Shown here piece by piece: positions 20,872 to 28,589 of a stretch of DNA of 43,939 nt; position 1 is the stretch's first letter, and each line of letters begins with the position of its first letter. The position numbers and the translations under genes were made by a program. A model generated the notes under the pieces. The model was given only the letters and a program-made list of their open reading frames with translations, made no database searches and was not told the DNA's origin. The stretch comes from a virus, in the IMG/VR virus record IMGVR_UViG_3300036944_000627, positions 1-43,939 of that record, one strand, 5' to 3'.

Positions 20872-21368
20872 TGCAAGACATTCTAACTTTTACTACACCA
20901 GAACACCGCTGGTTAAGTAACATGGCGTATGTCAAGATTGAGCACAAGGATATTATCTATCCTGCTACAGAAAACTTCTACCAAGCGATGAAGTACGGTG
21001 AAGGGTCTGTAGTATTTCTTGAGCATACACCACGACGACAAAATATACGCGAGTATATTGCTACGCTGTCACCTAAAGACAGTAAGAAATTCAGCAAAGC
21101 GCACCCAATGAATAACGTGTTATTCGAAGAGAATAAGATTCACGTTATGCTGGTGGCACAGCGCAAGAAGTACGCGCAAGAGCCGTTCCGTTCTAAGCTG
21201 TTAGCTACAGGACATGCTCACCTTGAAGAAGGCAATTGGTGGCACGATCATTTCTGGGGTGTAGATATTAAGACTCGTAAAGGCGAAAATCAGTTAGGTA
21301 AAATCCTTATGAGTGTCCGTCAGGTGTTGCAGGATCAGGAGGAAATTAATGCAAAGACAAACTTTTAA
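20871..21368 (+). CDS. NADAR-family (YbiA-like) protein
   Basis: This 165-aa protein shows the NADAR pattern: 'HRWLSNMAYVKIEHKDIIYPATENFYQAMKYG' near the N-terminus with the conserved Glu at about 34, and 'GNWWHDHFWGVDIKTRKGENQLGKILMSVR' near the C-terminus. Family members are N-glycosidases; some remove ADP-ribose from guanine in DNA and so reverse DarT-type modification, while YbiA-like members act on riboflavin intermediates. In a phage early operon, protection against ADP-ribosylating defence is a reasonable inference. The start overlaps the previous stop. Confidence 0.82.
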   Translation: MQDILTFTTPEHRWLSNMAYVKIEHKDIIYPATENFYQAMKYGEGSVVFLEHTPRRQNIREYIATLSPKDSKKFSKAHPMNNVLFEENKIHVMLVAQRKKYAQEPFRSKLLATGHAHLEEGNWWHDHFWGVDIKTRKGENQLGKILMSVRQVLQDQEEINAKTNF

Positions 21369-21681
21369 TGAAATGCTGAAAGACTTTGGGTTCGACACTT
21401 TTTCCGAACTTAGCTTATTTGATGCTGAAAACTTCGCCCGTCAGTTACATGTGATTCTAACTGATAAGATTGAAGAAATCCAAGTTGACCTGACGGAAGC
21501 TGAGTCTTTAGCAGACCAGTGGGAAGGTCGCTACAGTAACGCACAATCAGAAGTGGAGTCAGCGCGTGAAAACTACGATATTGCAGTAGAAAGTCATCAA
21601 AGCGAAGTGCAAGAGTTGGAGTCCAGAATATCTGATCTTGAATCAGATGTTTCTACTCTACAAACTCAACTTGGAGATTAA
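21349..21681 (+). CDS. Coiled-coil protein (110 aa)
   Basis: Starts MQRQTFNEMLKDFGFDTFSELS after AGGAGG, inside the end of the NADAR gene. Residues 25-108 are heptad-rich (ESLADQWEGRYSNAQ...LESRISDLESD), giving a long acidic coiled coil. It is probably an oligomeric adaptor or inhibitor; the function is not recognisable. Overlap with the NADAR gene suggests coupled translation. Confidence 0.72.
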   Translation: MQRQTFNEMLKDFGFDTFSELSLFDAENFARQLHVILTDKIEEIQVDLTEAESLADQWEGRYSNAQSEVESARENYDIAVESHQSEVQELESRISDLESDVSTLQTQLGD

Positions 21682-21682
21682 T

Positions 21683-22000
21683 ATGCCAGTTTACCGTGAA
21701 TTTAAAGTTTTCATTAGAGATGAAGCTGAACTTCGTAAGGTTCAAGCAGAATTAAATCGTCTGGGGCTTAAGTTGGGTATGAGTTTCTACAACCCAAAAT
21801 CGGCAGAGCGTAGCACAACAATCACAACATGGAAGGATGGTAGTTACGATATATGGTCTTTGACCAGTAAAGCTTTTAACTTCCACGGGCATCAAGATAC
21901 TTTAACTTTAGATTATCTTCGAGGAATGATCACAGCAGAAACAGGAGAAAATGATGCGACGACTAAACCCGCCACTTACTTCGACACACCTAAGCATTAA
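21683..22000 (+). CDS. Hypothetical protein (105 aa)
   Basis: Starts MPVYREFKVFIRDEAELRKVQ; the ATG directly follows the previous stop with GGAGA upstream. It has mixed alpha/beta character and several aromatic residues. No motif is recognised. Its 3' end overlaps the next gene by about 50 nt. Confidence 0.65.
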   Translation: MPVYREFKVFIRDEAELRKVQAELNRLGLKLGMSFYNPKSAERSTTITTWKDGSYDIWSLTSKAFNFHGHQDTLTLDYLRGMITAETGENDATTKPATYFDTPKH

Positions 22001-22232
22001 GGATAGCTCCTTTCTTCGTGTTAACAACGAAGAATATGCAGATGTGTATTTACATGGTAAGTGGGTTCAGAGTACAATACCCAACGTAGACATATTAGCT
22101 ACTAACCGACGAAAGTATGTGACGATTTACTCTACTGGCTTTGCCCGTAGTATTACAAATCTGTTCCAATGGGCTATCGGCAGTTGCTACCGTGTTAAAG
22201 AAATTAAAATGTATCAAGGCAGCTACGACTAA
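21951..22232 (+). CDS. Hypothetical basic protein (93 aa)
   Basis: It begins MMRRLNPPL (ATG at 21951 or 21954 after GGAGAAA) and overlaps the previous gene in another frame. It contains 'YADVYLHGKWV' and 'TNRRKYVTIYSTGFARS'. No family is recognised. Confidence 0.6.
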   Translation: MMRRLNPPLTSTHLSIKDSSFLRVNNEEYADVYLHGKWVQSTIPNVDILATNRRKYVTIYSTGFARSITNLFQWAIGSCYRVKEIKMYQGSYD

Positions 22233-22244
22233 GGAGGTAATGCC

Positions 22245-22415
22245 GTGGAATTTATACTCCTGATTGGTTTGATCTGGGTAGTAATATGCTTGATAGAACA
22301 GAATTACGACGAAGTTCCACCTTCTATAGCTAATGTAATGTTAGTTTTAGTCGTTTGGGCTGTCGTAGTTGTCGTTTATGCACTTGAAAAAGGATATGCT
22401 AATGGCATGGGCTGA
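22245..22415 (+). CDS. Small two-span membrane protein (56 aa), GTG start
   Basis: GTG at 22245 follows a perfect AAGGAGGT. The product has a hydrophobic segment (FILLIGLIWVVICLI), a polar loop with NYDEVPPS, and a second segment (VMLVLVVWAVVVVVYAL). The 3' end overlaps the dCMP deaminase start. Probably an inner-membrane protein; function unknown. Confidence 0.72.
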   Translation: MEFILLIGLIWVVICLIEQNYDEVPPSIANVMLVLVVWAVVVVVYALEKGYANGMG

Positions 22416-22893
22416 TTTAGATCGTCGCTGGAAGGATTACTTTATCAATATCCTGCATACTACAGCAGCAATGTCGAAAGATGCCAATACTAAGGTCGGT
22501 TGCCTGATCATTGACACGAAGAATAAGGTTGTTGTATCAAGCGGATGGAATGACCTTCCTCGTGGTGTCAGACATACACCAGAGCGTAACTCGCGTCCAC
22601 TGAAGTACTTGTTTACAAGTCATGCTGAACAGTCTTGTCTGACCAATGCCTTGCGACTGAATGCCTGTGTAACGGATCATACTATGCTAACTACATTGGC
22701 ATGTTGTCCACAATGCAGTTGTAGTGTAGTGAACAGCAGCCTTGCTGAAGTAGTTACACCTGAACCAGATTTAACCCATATCACTTATGGACAAGACTTC
22801 AAGTATAGTATAGAAATTATGCAAGAAGGTGGTGTCGCTTGGTGTTATGACAATTCTTTACTATTACCTGCGGAGGTTAAAAAATTAATATAG
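22402..22893 (+). CDS. dCMP deaminase
   Basis: This 163-aa protein has the zinc-deaminase signature: HAE at H74/E76 in 'FTSHAEQSCLTNA', and 'CPQC' giving C102 and C105. 'DANTKVGCLIIDTKNKVVVSSGWNDLPRGV' matches the dCMP deaminase N-terminal region. It converts dCMP to dUMP and, with the dUTPase encoded at 43.2 kb, feeds dTMP synthesis. The ATG at 22402 follows AAGGA; earlier in-frame starts lack a site. Confidence 0.88.
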   Translation: MAWADLDRRWKDYFINILHTTAAMSKDANTKVGCLIIDTKNKVVVSSGWNDLPRGVRHTPERNSRPLKYLFTSHAEQSCLTNALRLNACVTDHTMLTTLACCPQCSCSVVNSSLAEVVTPEPDLTHITYGQDFKYSIEIMQEGGVAWCYDNSLLLPAEVKKLI

Positions 22894-23045
22894 AATTAGA
22901 GAAAAACGGCTTGACAATCTTGTACGATACAGATGATAATGTCGCAAGTTTAAAGATTGAAGATCAGCACTCGAAAGAGTTTACGAAGGAAGAGCTAATT
23001 AAGACTCTTTACAATTTTATTAACACACTAGAGCACCTAGTTTAA
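22884..23045 (+). CDS. Small acidic protein (53 aa), possible AUU start
   Basis: The frame INIELEKNGLTILYDTDDNV... stays open to TAA at 23045. A strong GGAGGT (22872-22877) lies six bases before ATT at 22884. No ATG or GTG exists in frame; the only usual alternative, TTG at 22914, lacks a ribosome-binding site and cuts the conserved-looking N-terminus. The content ('D..N.A.L.I......FTKEEL') looks like a real phage protein. It overlaps the end of the dCMP deaminase gene by ten bases. Confidence 0.55.
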   Translation: MNIELEKNGLTILYDTDDNVASLKIEDQHSKEFTKEELIKTLYNFINTLEHLV

Positions 23046-23067
23046 ATTTCTTACTAAGGAGATAGAA

Positions 23068-23343
23068 ATGCCAGCGTACTTACTAATGGAAGCTGTTGTC
23101 AGCGACAACACCACCGAACACGATTTCATCAAACTGACAGGTTTAACTGTTCCTGAAATCCGTGATTCTGTAATTGCCTTTGCTACAGATTTGCATGAAC
23201 AAGGTTACACAGCTTTTGAGCCAGCAAAATATGATTTCACTGAAGCTAACTTAACTGCCCTCCAACAAGGCATCGAAAGCAATTTAGCTTTACTTCTTAA
23301 CGAAAACCTGTACTTGAAACGTGTCTTTGGTATCGGAGCATAA
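23068..23343 (+). CDS. Hypothetical protein (91 aa)
   Basis: ATG after AAGGAGA. It has mixed alpha/beta character with 'HDFIKLTGLTVPEIRDSVIAFATDLHEQGYTAFEP'. No family is recognised. It lies just before the DNA ligase gene, which starts one base beyond its stop. Confidence 0.65.
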   Translation: MPAYLLMEAVVSDNTTEHDFIKLTGLTVPEIRDSVIAFATDLHEQGYTAFEPAKYDFTEANLTALQQGIESNLALLLNENLYLKRVFGIGA

Positions 23344-23344
23344 C

Positions 23345-24259
23345 ATGACGATCTTATCGCCTGTGCAATTAATCAAGCCTATGAAGGCAGCTTCGATTAC
23401 GATTGAAGAACTGCCATTACCCGCCCACGTAGGTATTAAGTACGATGGTATTCGTGCCATTGTCTTGAACGGTGTGGTTTTATCCCTTACACTCAAGCCG
23501 ATTCGTAACAAGCGCGTCCAAGAGCTGTACGGTAAACCTGAATACAATGGTTTGGACGGTGAACTTGTCGTAGGTGATATTTACGATCCAGAAGTTTTCC
23601 GTAATACAACCTCTGTAGTCATGTCTTACGATAAAACTGACGATGTACACTTCTACGTTTTCGATGACTTCTCTAACCCAGAAGATGATTACGCAAAACG
23701 TGCCATGTTAGCGCGTCAGAAGATGACAGCGCATCCACAAGACGGTATGGTTGATGCCATTGCTCCGATTGTAGAAACTTTCGCTGAACTAGAAGCAATG
23801 ATGCAAGAACAAGCTGATCTTGGCGGTGAAGGTCTTGTCGGACGTAAACCTGAAGCACCGTATAAATTCGGACGCAGTACTGTAAAAGCTGGTTCATTGT
23901 ACAAGATGAAGTTTTACGGGCAAGCTGAGTTTCAGGTTGTAGGTTTTACTGAACAAATGCACAATGCCAACGAAGCTCAAGTCAATGAACTTGGTCGTAC
24001 CTCTCGCAGCTCTGCTTTAGCAGGGCTAGTCCCTAAAAATACACTTGGCGCTCTAACCTTGCAAATGCAAGACGGGCGCTTGTTCAATTGTGGAACGGGT
24101 TTTACCGACGAGCTGCGGCAATACATCTGGGATAATCGCACAGGCTATAGTGGGTTGTGGGCTTCCATCCGATACATGGCAACAGGTATTAAAGACCTCC
24201 CGCGCCACCCTGTTTTCGTGGGCTTCCGTCATGGAGATGATATTAACAATGACTACTAA
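23345..24259 (+). CDS. ATP-dependent DNA ligase
   Basis: This 304-aa protein has motif I KYDGIR with the nucleotidylated Lys32, motif III-type 'GLDGELVVG', 'HFYVFDDF', motif IV 'GGEGLVGRKP' and motif V 'LYKMKFY'. The C-terminal third is an OB-fold-like region. It seals nicks during replication and repair. Its size is typical of compact phage ligases. A few bases separate it from the preceding gene. Confidence 0.92.
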   Translation: MTILSPVQLIKPMKAASITIEELPLPAHVGIKYDGIRAIVLNGVVLSLTLKPIRNKRVQELYGKPEYNGLDGELVVGDIYDPEVFRNTTSVVMSYDKTDDVHFYVFDDFSNPEDDYAKRAMLARQKMTAHPQDGMVDAIAPIVETFAELEAMMQEQADLGGEGLVGRKPEAPYKFGRSTVKAGSLYKMKFYGQAEFQVVGFTEQMHNANEAQVNELGRTSRSSALAGLVPKNTLGALTLQMQDGRLFNCGTGFTDELRQYIWDNRTGYSGLWASIRYMATGIKDLPRHPVFVGFRHGDDINNDY

Positions 24260-24545
24260 ACAAATTGCGATGTACGCCATTCAAGAATTGCACTGTGACT
24301 CTTGGAGTGGTAATGAATTAGGTAAAGTCTTTTACTTTGCTACAAAGAAGCAAGCAGATGATTACACGTTGAAGTACTTTGAACTGTACAACAACAAGCC
24401 CGTAACACCTGAATGTTACAAAACCTTTACAACTAAAGGTGAAGTTTGGGTACAGGAAGATTTACTTACTTTGCAGGAAGATGACTGCGGCATGTACTGC
24501 TTATTACAGAAACAACGCTTTAATAAGGACGGTACACCATGCTAG
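24249..24545 (+). CDS. Hypothetical protein (98 aa)
   Basis: Starts MTTKQIAMYAIQELHCDSW, overlapping the ligase stop by 11 nt. It is rich in aromatic residues and Lys, with four Cys in the second half. 'KVFYFATKKQADDYTLKYFELYNNKPV' suggests a small helical domain. No known family. Confidence 0.62.
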   Translation: MTTKQIAMYAIQELHCDSWSGNELGKVFYFATKKQADDYTLKYFELYNNKPVTPECYKTFTTKGEVWVQEDLLTLQEDDCGMYCLLQKQRFNKDGTPC

Positions 24546-24640
24546 ACGGTATGGTTGCAGGTATGATTATGATCTTCTGGTTCTGCGTAAGCGTAGCAGT
24601 GGCAGTTGGTGTAGGTATCGGTTATTGGATATGGGGATGA
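24539..24640 (+). CDS. Tiny membrane peptide (33 aa)
   Basis: The ATG overlaps the previous stop region. The sequence is a single hydrophobic span (MVAGMIMIFWFC...VGVGIGYWIWG) with Gly zipper-like spacing. It has the same style as the neighbouring 32-aa peptide; a pair of membrane peptides is possible. Confidence 0.55.
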   Translation: MLDGMVAGMIMIFWFCVSVAVAVGVGIGYWIWG

Positions 24641-24644
24641 CCTA

Positions 24645-24743
24645 ATGGAACAGTTGTGGATTTACTGGTGGGTTTTCGGTCTTGCTATAGTTTCAGCAAT
24701 AATTAGTTTTGGTCTTTTTCTTGGTTGGTTACTTTGGAGTTAA
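24645..24743 (+). CDS. Tiny membrane peptide (32 aa)
   Basis: Starts MEQLWIYWWVFGLAIVSAI and ends FLGWLLWS, a single Trp-rich membrane span. It follows the previous tiny gene after four bases and ends immediately before the next ATG. Confidence 0.55.
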   Translation: MEQLWIYWWVFGLAIVSAIISFGLFLGWLLWS

Positions 24744-24744
24744 T

Positions 24745-25023
24745 ATGAGAATGGCAGTTTCACCATTAAAGCACCACTACTTAGTTGGTTATGCAATTGG
24801 TGCAAAAATGGGTAGCATTATTCACTGGCAAGATCAGCAGAAAGTGACTTCTGAAGACTTCCAAGAAATCAATCGTAACATTATCGAAAAAGAGAAGTAT
24901 GGTTATCATGTACCAGATTTCAATGTCGTTAGTTTGTCTTATTTAGGTCAAATGGAAGCTCATGATTTTGGAAGTTACGAAGATTGGGAAGTTAAAGAAT
25001 CTCGTCGTAACAAACAGTGCTAA
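24745..25023 (+). CDS. Hypothetical protein (92 aa)
   Basis: Starts MRMAVSPLKHHYLVGYAIGAKMG; the ATG follows the preceding stop by one base. It appears soluble and basic at its C-terminus (KESRRNKQC). No motif is recognised. Confidence 0.62.
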   Translation: MRMAVSPLKHHYLVGYAIGAKMGSIIHWQDQQKVTSEDFQEINRNIIEKEKYGYHVPDFNVVSLSYLGQMEAHDFGSYEDWEVKESRRNKQC

Positions 25024-25040
25024 TAAGCAAGGAGAAATAA

Positions 25041-25286
25041 ATGATTAAAGTTGAAGTAGTTTCGGCAGAACAAGAGCCAGTTAAATTCCCCATCCTTGCT
25101 AAAGGTTTGACGACTGGCGTGGTTGTTATTTTTAATAGTGCAACTCGTGGTATGGTCTTAGAAACAGGTACAAGTGATCACAGTGTAGGGCAGTTTAATA
25201 CTAGCTGGTCTTCCGTAACAAAAACTAACATCTGGAAAATTCTACCTCCAGAGTACAAAATCACCATTTCGAATGCCAGCGTATGA
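25041..25286 (+). CDS. Hypothetical beta-rich protein (81 aa)
   Basis: The ATG follows AAGGAGAAATAA. Alternating hydrophobic residues ('TTGVVVIFNSATRGMVLETG') suggest a small beta barrel. Its end overlaps the SLOG gene by four bases (ATGA). Confidence 0.62.
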   Translation: MIKVEVVSAEQEPVKFPILAKGLTTGVVVIFNSATRGMVLETGTSDHSVGQFNTSWSSVTKTNIWKILPPEYKITISNASV

Positions 25287-25657
25287 AATTAATTATTGCA
25301 GGTGGTCGTGACTTTACAGATAAAATTTCTGCACAACGCCATTTCTTAGACTTCGTTCGGTGGAACACAGGTGATAGCAAGGCGCGTTTAGGTGGTATTG
25401 TAGAAATAGTCTCAGGTGGTGCGCGAGGTGCTGACCGTTGTGGTGAGTGGGTTGCAAACTTCTATAAAATCCCTGTTAAACAGTTCCTCCCCGACTGGGA
25501 TGGTCTAGGTAAGAAGGCAGGACATGTCCGAAATCGAGAGATGGGTGATTATGCAGACGCGCTGTTGGCTTTCTGGGATGGAAAATCCACTGGAACGAAG
25601 GGCATGATTGAATATGCTCAGAAGAAAGGTCTTAAAGTTAAGGTAGTGCGTTACTAA
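25283..25657 (+). CDS. SLOG-family nucleotide-binding protein (DUF2493-like)
   Basis: This 124-aa protein has the Rossmann-type SLOG signatures: 'IIAGGRDF' at the N-terminus, 'VSGGARGADRCGEWVANFY' around residues 49-67, 'GHVRNREMGDYADALLAFWDGKS' and a final 'GLKVKVVRY'. SLOG domains bind nucleotides or ADP-ribose-type ligands, and some act in anti-phage or signalling systems. The substrate here is unknown. It lies in the same transcription unit as the NADAR gene. It overlaps both neighbouring genes. Confidence 0.82.
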   Translation: MKLIIAGGRDFTDKISAQRHFLDFVRWNTGDSKARLGGIVEIVSGGARGADRCGEWVANFYKIPVKQFLPDWDGLGKKAGHVRNREMGDYADALLAFWDGKSTGTKGMIEYAQKKGLKVKVVRY

Positions 25658-25860
25658 TGTCTAAGCAGAAGTGGTATGTTAGCCATGCAGAAACGCTGGC
25701 ACAGAATGTCTTTGGACTTTTGATTGGATTCTTGGTTCTTCAGGCTTTTGGTATCAGTGTTTCTGAAAGCTTGCAGCTTCAGGCAGTTCTTTTCGTTGCT
25801 TCTTACATACGCAGCTACATTATTCGTCGAACCTTTAATTCACTAGGAGATAGATTGTGA
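25657..25860 (+). CDS. Small conserved-type phage membrane protein (67 aa)
   Basis: Contains two hydrophobic segments (NVFGLLIGFLVLQAFG and LQAVLFVASYI) and ends 'SYIIRRTFNSLGDRL'. The pattern 'E..aqn..G...........L....f...S.iR.Y..RR.fn' is common in small phage proteins. Function unknown. The start overlaps the SLOG stop. Confidence 0.68.
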   Translation: MSKQKWYVSHAETLAQNVFGLLIGFLVLQAFGISVSESLQLQAVLFVASYIRSYIIRRTFNSLGDRL

Positions 25861-26117
25861 AAGTTATAGTCAGACCTGAAAACACTTTAGATAGTATTGC
25901 AGCAAGTATGCACCAGTTTATGCGTAACAATCCCTACGCACCAAGCCATATTTTCATGACAAAAGAAGTTTGGAAAGACATTGCTGCTGACTCTATGCTA
26001 GAGGGTATGTGCTTAGATGCTTATAAACCTTCTACGCACTTTCGGTTAATGGGTTTGGAGTGCAAGATCATAGATGGTGAAGTGTACGAATACTACATTG
26101 CCTTCTGTGGAACGTAA
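25857..26117 (+). CDS. Hypothetical protein (86 aa), GTG start
   Basis: GTG at 25857 overlaps the previous stop (GTGA), with GGAGA upstream. It contains 'SHIFMTKEVWKDIAADSM' and 'LMGLECKIIDGEVYEYYIAF', a pattern seen in many small uncharacterised phage proteins. No function is known. Confidence 0.62.
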   Translation: MKVIVRPENTLDSIAASMHQFMRNNPYAPSHIFMTKEVWKDIAADSMLEGMCLDAYKPSTHFRLMGLECKIIDGEVYEYYIAFCGT

Positions 26118-26129
26118 CAAGGAGTTGGT

Positions 26130-26309
26130 ATGGGTGTAGAATATGAACCTTCAGGTACGGTGTACTTCAATCGTGAAAAGTGCAAAGTACTTATGAAGTA
26201 TGAATGCGGCAATATTACGGTGTTTAATCTTGAAACACCAAAAGGTGAGCGCATACATTGTGTCAAGGAGTTCTTGACCAAACCTGTGATGTACGCTGTA
26301 GAGACTTAA
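26130..26309 (+). CDS. Hypothetical protein (59 aa)
   Basis: The ATG follows AAGGAG. It reads MGVEYEPSGTVYFNREK... and is beta-rich with two Cys. It is the last gene of the second rightward unit, just before a terminator. Confidence 0.6.
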   Translation: MGVEYEPSGTVYFNREKCKVLMKYECGNITVFNLETPKGERIHCVKEFLTKPVMYAVET

Positions 26310-26322
26310 ATCCGCGCAAAAT

Positions 26323-26346
26323 AAGAGAGCACAAGCTCTCTTTTTT
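26323..26346 (+). terminator. Rho-independent terminator
   Basis: AAGAGAGC-ACAA-GCTCTCTT stem-loop running into TTTTTT. Confidence 0.9.
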
Positions 26347-26397
26347 GTTAGCTAGTAAATTACAAGAAAAATCACATGAAATAATCCTTAAAATAGT

Positions 26398-26426
26398 TTG
26401 ACAGAATAAAAACATCATACTAAGAT
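26398..26426 (+). promoter_or_regulatory. Rightward promoter for the helicase unit
   Basis: TTGACA, a 17-nt spacer, then TAAGAT. It lies 25 nt before the helicase ATG. Confidence 0.68.
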
Positions 26427-26450
26427 AGCTGCATATTCAGGAGACACCTT

Positions 26451-28181
26451 ATGCAACCAACTATCGAACAACAAGCAATCTTAGATGCTTTCCCATTACA
26501 CCACATTTTAAAAATCAATGCTGTTGCAGGATCAGGTAAAAGTTCTACCCTGCGCATGTTATCAGAAGCTAACATTATGTCTTCGTTGTACGTATGCTTT
26601 AACAAAGCAAATGCTACAGAAGCAGCAGAGAAGTTCCCTTCGCATGTAGCATGTCGAACTATGCACTCTCTTGCATTCTCTGCGTTTGGTCGTAACTTGA
26701 TGCACAAACTTGCTTCAGGTTATAAAGCTGGTGAACCGTATGTCAATAAAGGTCGCTCGAATACTGAGATTGCTAAGCTCTATGGTATTCCTGATCTTCG
26801 TACATCTGAAGACACAATGGTAACAAGCAAAGCAATTGCAGGTCTTGTTAAACTTACTGTAGGTCGCTACCAGAACTCAGCAAGTAAAGAAATCGTGATC
26901 CAGCATATCCCTACTCGTGAAATCATGGACATTGCTAAAGCACATCAAAACCTTGATCTGGAAAAGTTCCGTCTGATTATTCTGAACTTCTCTAAACGTC
27001 TTTGGGCTGACCGTATCAACGTAGATTCACCTGTTCAAGCTGAGCATGATACTTACTTAAAGTTATGGCAGTTGTCCGATCCTGTGCTGGATTACGAAGT
27101 GATCTATGTAGATGAAGCGCAAGATACGAACCCAGTGTGCCTTGATATTCTCAAGAAGCAGACATGCAAGATGGTCTATGTAGGTGACTCTTACCAGTCA
27201 ATCTATGCGTTCCGTATGGCAGTGAATGCAATGGAGACAATCCAAGCACCTTTCAAAGTCCTGTCAAAATCTTTCCGTTATGGTAAAGAGATTGCTGATC
27301 TAGCAACTTTCATTATCAAAGGTGGTATTGACGTTAAAGGCTTAGAAACAATCCAAAGCAAGCTTGGCTTTGTTACTTCAAAACAGTACACTGAAGTTTT
27401 CCGTACTAACGCAATGCTGATCAGTCGCGCTGTAACATTGAGTTTGAATGGCGTTAAAGTCTACTGTAACATTGACACACGTAAGTTTGAAAATCAGTTA
27501 AACTCTGCTTTAGCTTTATTTGAAAAGCGTATGCAAGATGTTAAAGATGATGACATTTCTTTGTACAGTTCTTGGGATGAGATGCTAGAAAGTGTCCGTG
27601 ACGTACCTGAACTTAAACGTATTGCTGAAATCGTAGAGAATGGTGAAACATTCAAATACCTGAAGGCACTGAAGCAAGTGACACTTAACAAAAACTGTTA
27701 TGATGTTCTCTTAACTACAGCGCATAAGTCTAAAGGTATGGAATGGGATAACGTCATTATTTCAGATGACTTTGCTCCTAAGCCTATTCTTTCACCTGAA
27801 GGTGATCCAGCATACAACCAGCAAGAAGTAAACCTGTTCTATGTAGCGTGTACTCGTGCTGTTAAGACTTTATCAATTCCTGCTGACTTCTATGGCGCGT
27901 ATATGAAGCACAAACGCGTTAATGGTTTTGATGCAGCAGATGATTTTACATCTAAAGGTTTGCCAATCGGTAATACCAAGATGGTACAATTACAAGGTGG
28001 TGTTACCTATGATCGTGACACACTGGAAGATTTGTGCTTTAATGACGAAGGTTCTGGTTTAAATACACTGGTTCGTCAGGTAAACGCTGGTGTAGGTATT
28101 AAACTAGCTACTGGTGGCATTGCTTTCCCAGACGAAGAATGGGCTGAAGAGGAAATCCGTGCGCACTATACAGGGGGTTAA
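26451..28181 (+). CDS. UvrD/Rep-like superfamily 1 helicase
   Basis: This 576-aa protein has a Q-motif-like 'TIEQQAILDAF', motif I AVAGSGKSS (Lys30), motif II VDEAQDTN (about 220-227), motif III 'GDSYQSIYAFR', motif V 'TAHKSKGMEWDNV' and motif VI 'FYVACTRAVKTL'. It is a 3'-5' type UvrD-family DNA translocase, likely used in replication, recombination or repair. It is shorter than bacterial UvrD and lacks a large 2B extension, as in other phage members. First gene of its unit. Confidence 0.92.
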   Translation: MQPTIEQQAILDAFPLHHILKINAVAGSGKSSTLRMLSEANIMSSLYVCFNKANATEAAEKFPSHVACRTMHSLAFSAFGRNLMHKLASGYKAGEPYVNKGRSNTEIAKLYGIPDLRTSEDTMVTSKAIAGLVKLTVGRYQNSASKEIVIQHIPTREIMDIAKAHQNLDLEKFRLIILNFSKRLWADRINVDSPVQAEHDTYLKLWQLSDPVLDYEVIYVDEAQDTNPVCLDILKKQTCKMVYVGDSYQSIYAFRMAVNAMETIQAPFKVLSKSFRYGKEIADLATFIIKGGIDVKGLETIQSKLGFVTSKQYTEVFRTNAMLISRAVTLSLNGVKVYCNIDTRKFENQLNSALALFEKRMQDVKDDDISLYSSWDEMLESVRDVPELKRIAEIVENGETFKYLKALKQVTLNKNCYDVLLTTAHKSKGMEWDNVIISDDFAPKPILSPEGDPAYNQQEVNLFYVACTRAVKTLSIPADFYGAYMKHKRVNGFDAADDFTSKGLPIGNTKMVQLQGGVTYDRDTLEDLCFNDEGSGLNTLVRQVNAGVGIKLATGGIAFPDEEWAEEEIRAHYTGG

Positions 28182-28191
28182 GGAGTCTAAT

Positions 28192-28446
28192 ATGACTACA
28201 GAAGATTATGTGACTAACGGTTTACACCTGTTAGGCTGTGAAATCGTAGGTCGAAAGATGTACGGGCATGTGGTTGGTGTTGAGGTGTGGAATCGAAAGA
28301 TTCTTGTAATATCTAGTTCAGGGTATTGTTGTGATATTAATAAGGTGCTATGGTACTTAGATGATGAGACTACGTGCAATTATGAAAATTACATGAAACG
28401 GCACTACCCAGAGTTAGCTTATATCTGGTTGCAGCAACTCCAATGA
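28192..28446 (+). CDS. Hypothetical protein, paralog of the 29190 gene (84 aa)
   Basis: The ATG follows AGGAG. 'NGLHLLGCEIVG' at the start and 'ENYMKRHYPELAYIWLQQL' at the end match the 117-aa protein at 29190-29543 ('KGLHLIGCEF', 'YMQHYYPEYYQTW'). The middle is shorter. The two are probably duplicated genes of one phage-specific family with unknown function. Confidence 0.68.
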   Translation: MTTEDYVTNGLHLLGCEIVGRKMYGHVVGVEVWNRKILVISSSGYCCDINKVLWYLDDETTCNYENYMKRHYPELAYIWLQQLQ

Positions 28447-28583
28447 GTTTAACAACTGATCAGCAACGCTTGGACACGATCAAACTACACATTCACTTAG
28501 GTAAAGTAACTGGTCAATGTGTAGATGCTTTGATAATCATGCAACAACAGCGATACCTGAAAGATTGGAAGCTGTATTTATAG
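28443..28583 (+). CDS. Small protein (46 aa)
   Basis: The ATG overlaps the previous stop. The sequence MSLTTDQQRLDTIKLHIHLGKVTGQ... is mostly helical and ends KDWKLYL. It fills the space between two genes exactly. Function unknown. Confidence 0.55.
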   Translation: MSLTTDQQRLDTIKLHIHLGKVTGQCVDALIIMQQQRYLKDWKLYL

Positions 28584-28589
28584 GTGACT

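Noticed and set aside
22912-22941. TTGACA followed by GATAAT on the plus strand
   Set aside because: The TTGACA is inside the coding frame of the small gene at 22884-23045, the spacing is 18 and no unit boundary is expected there.
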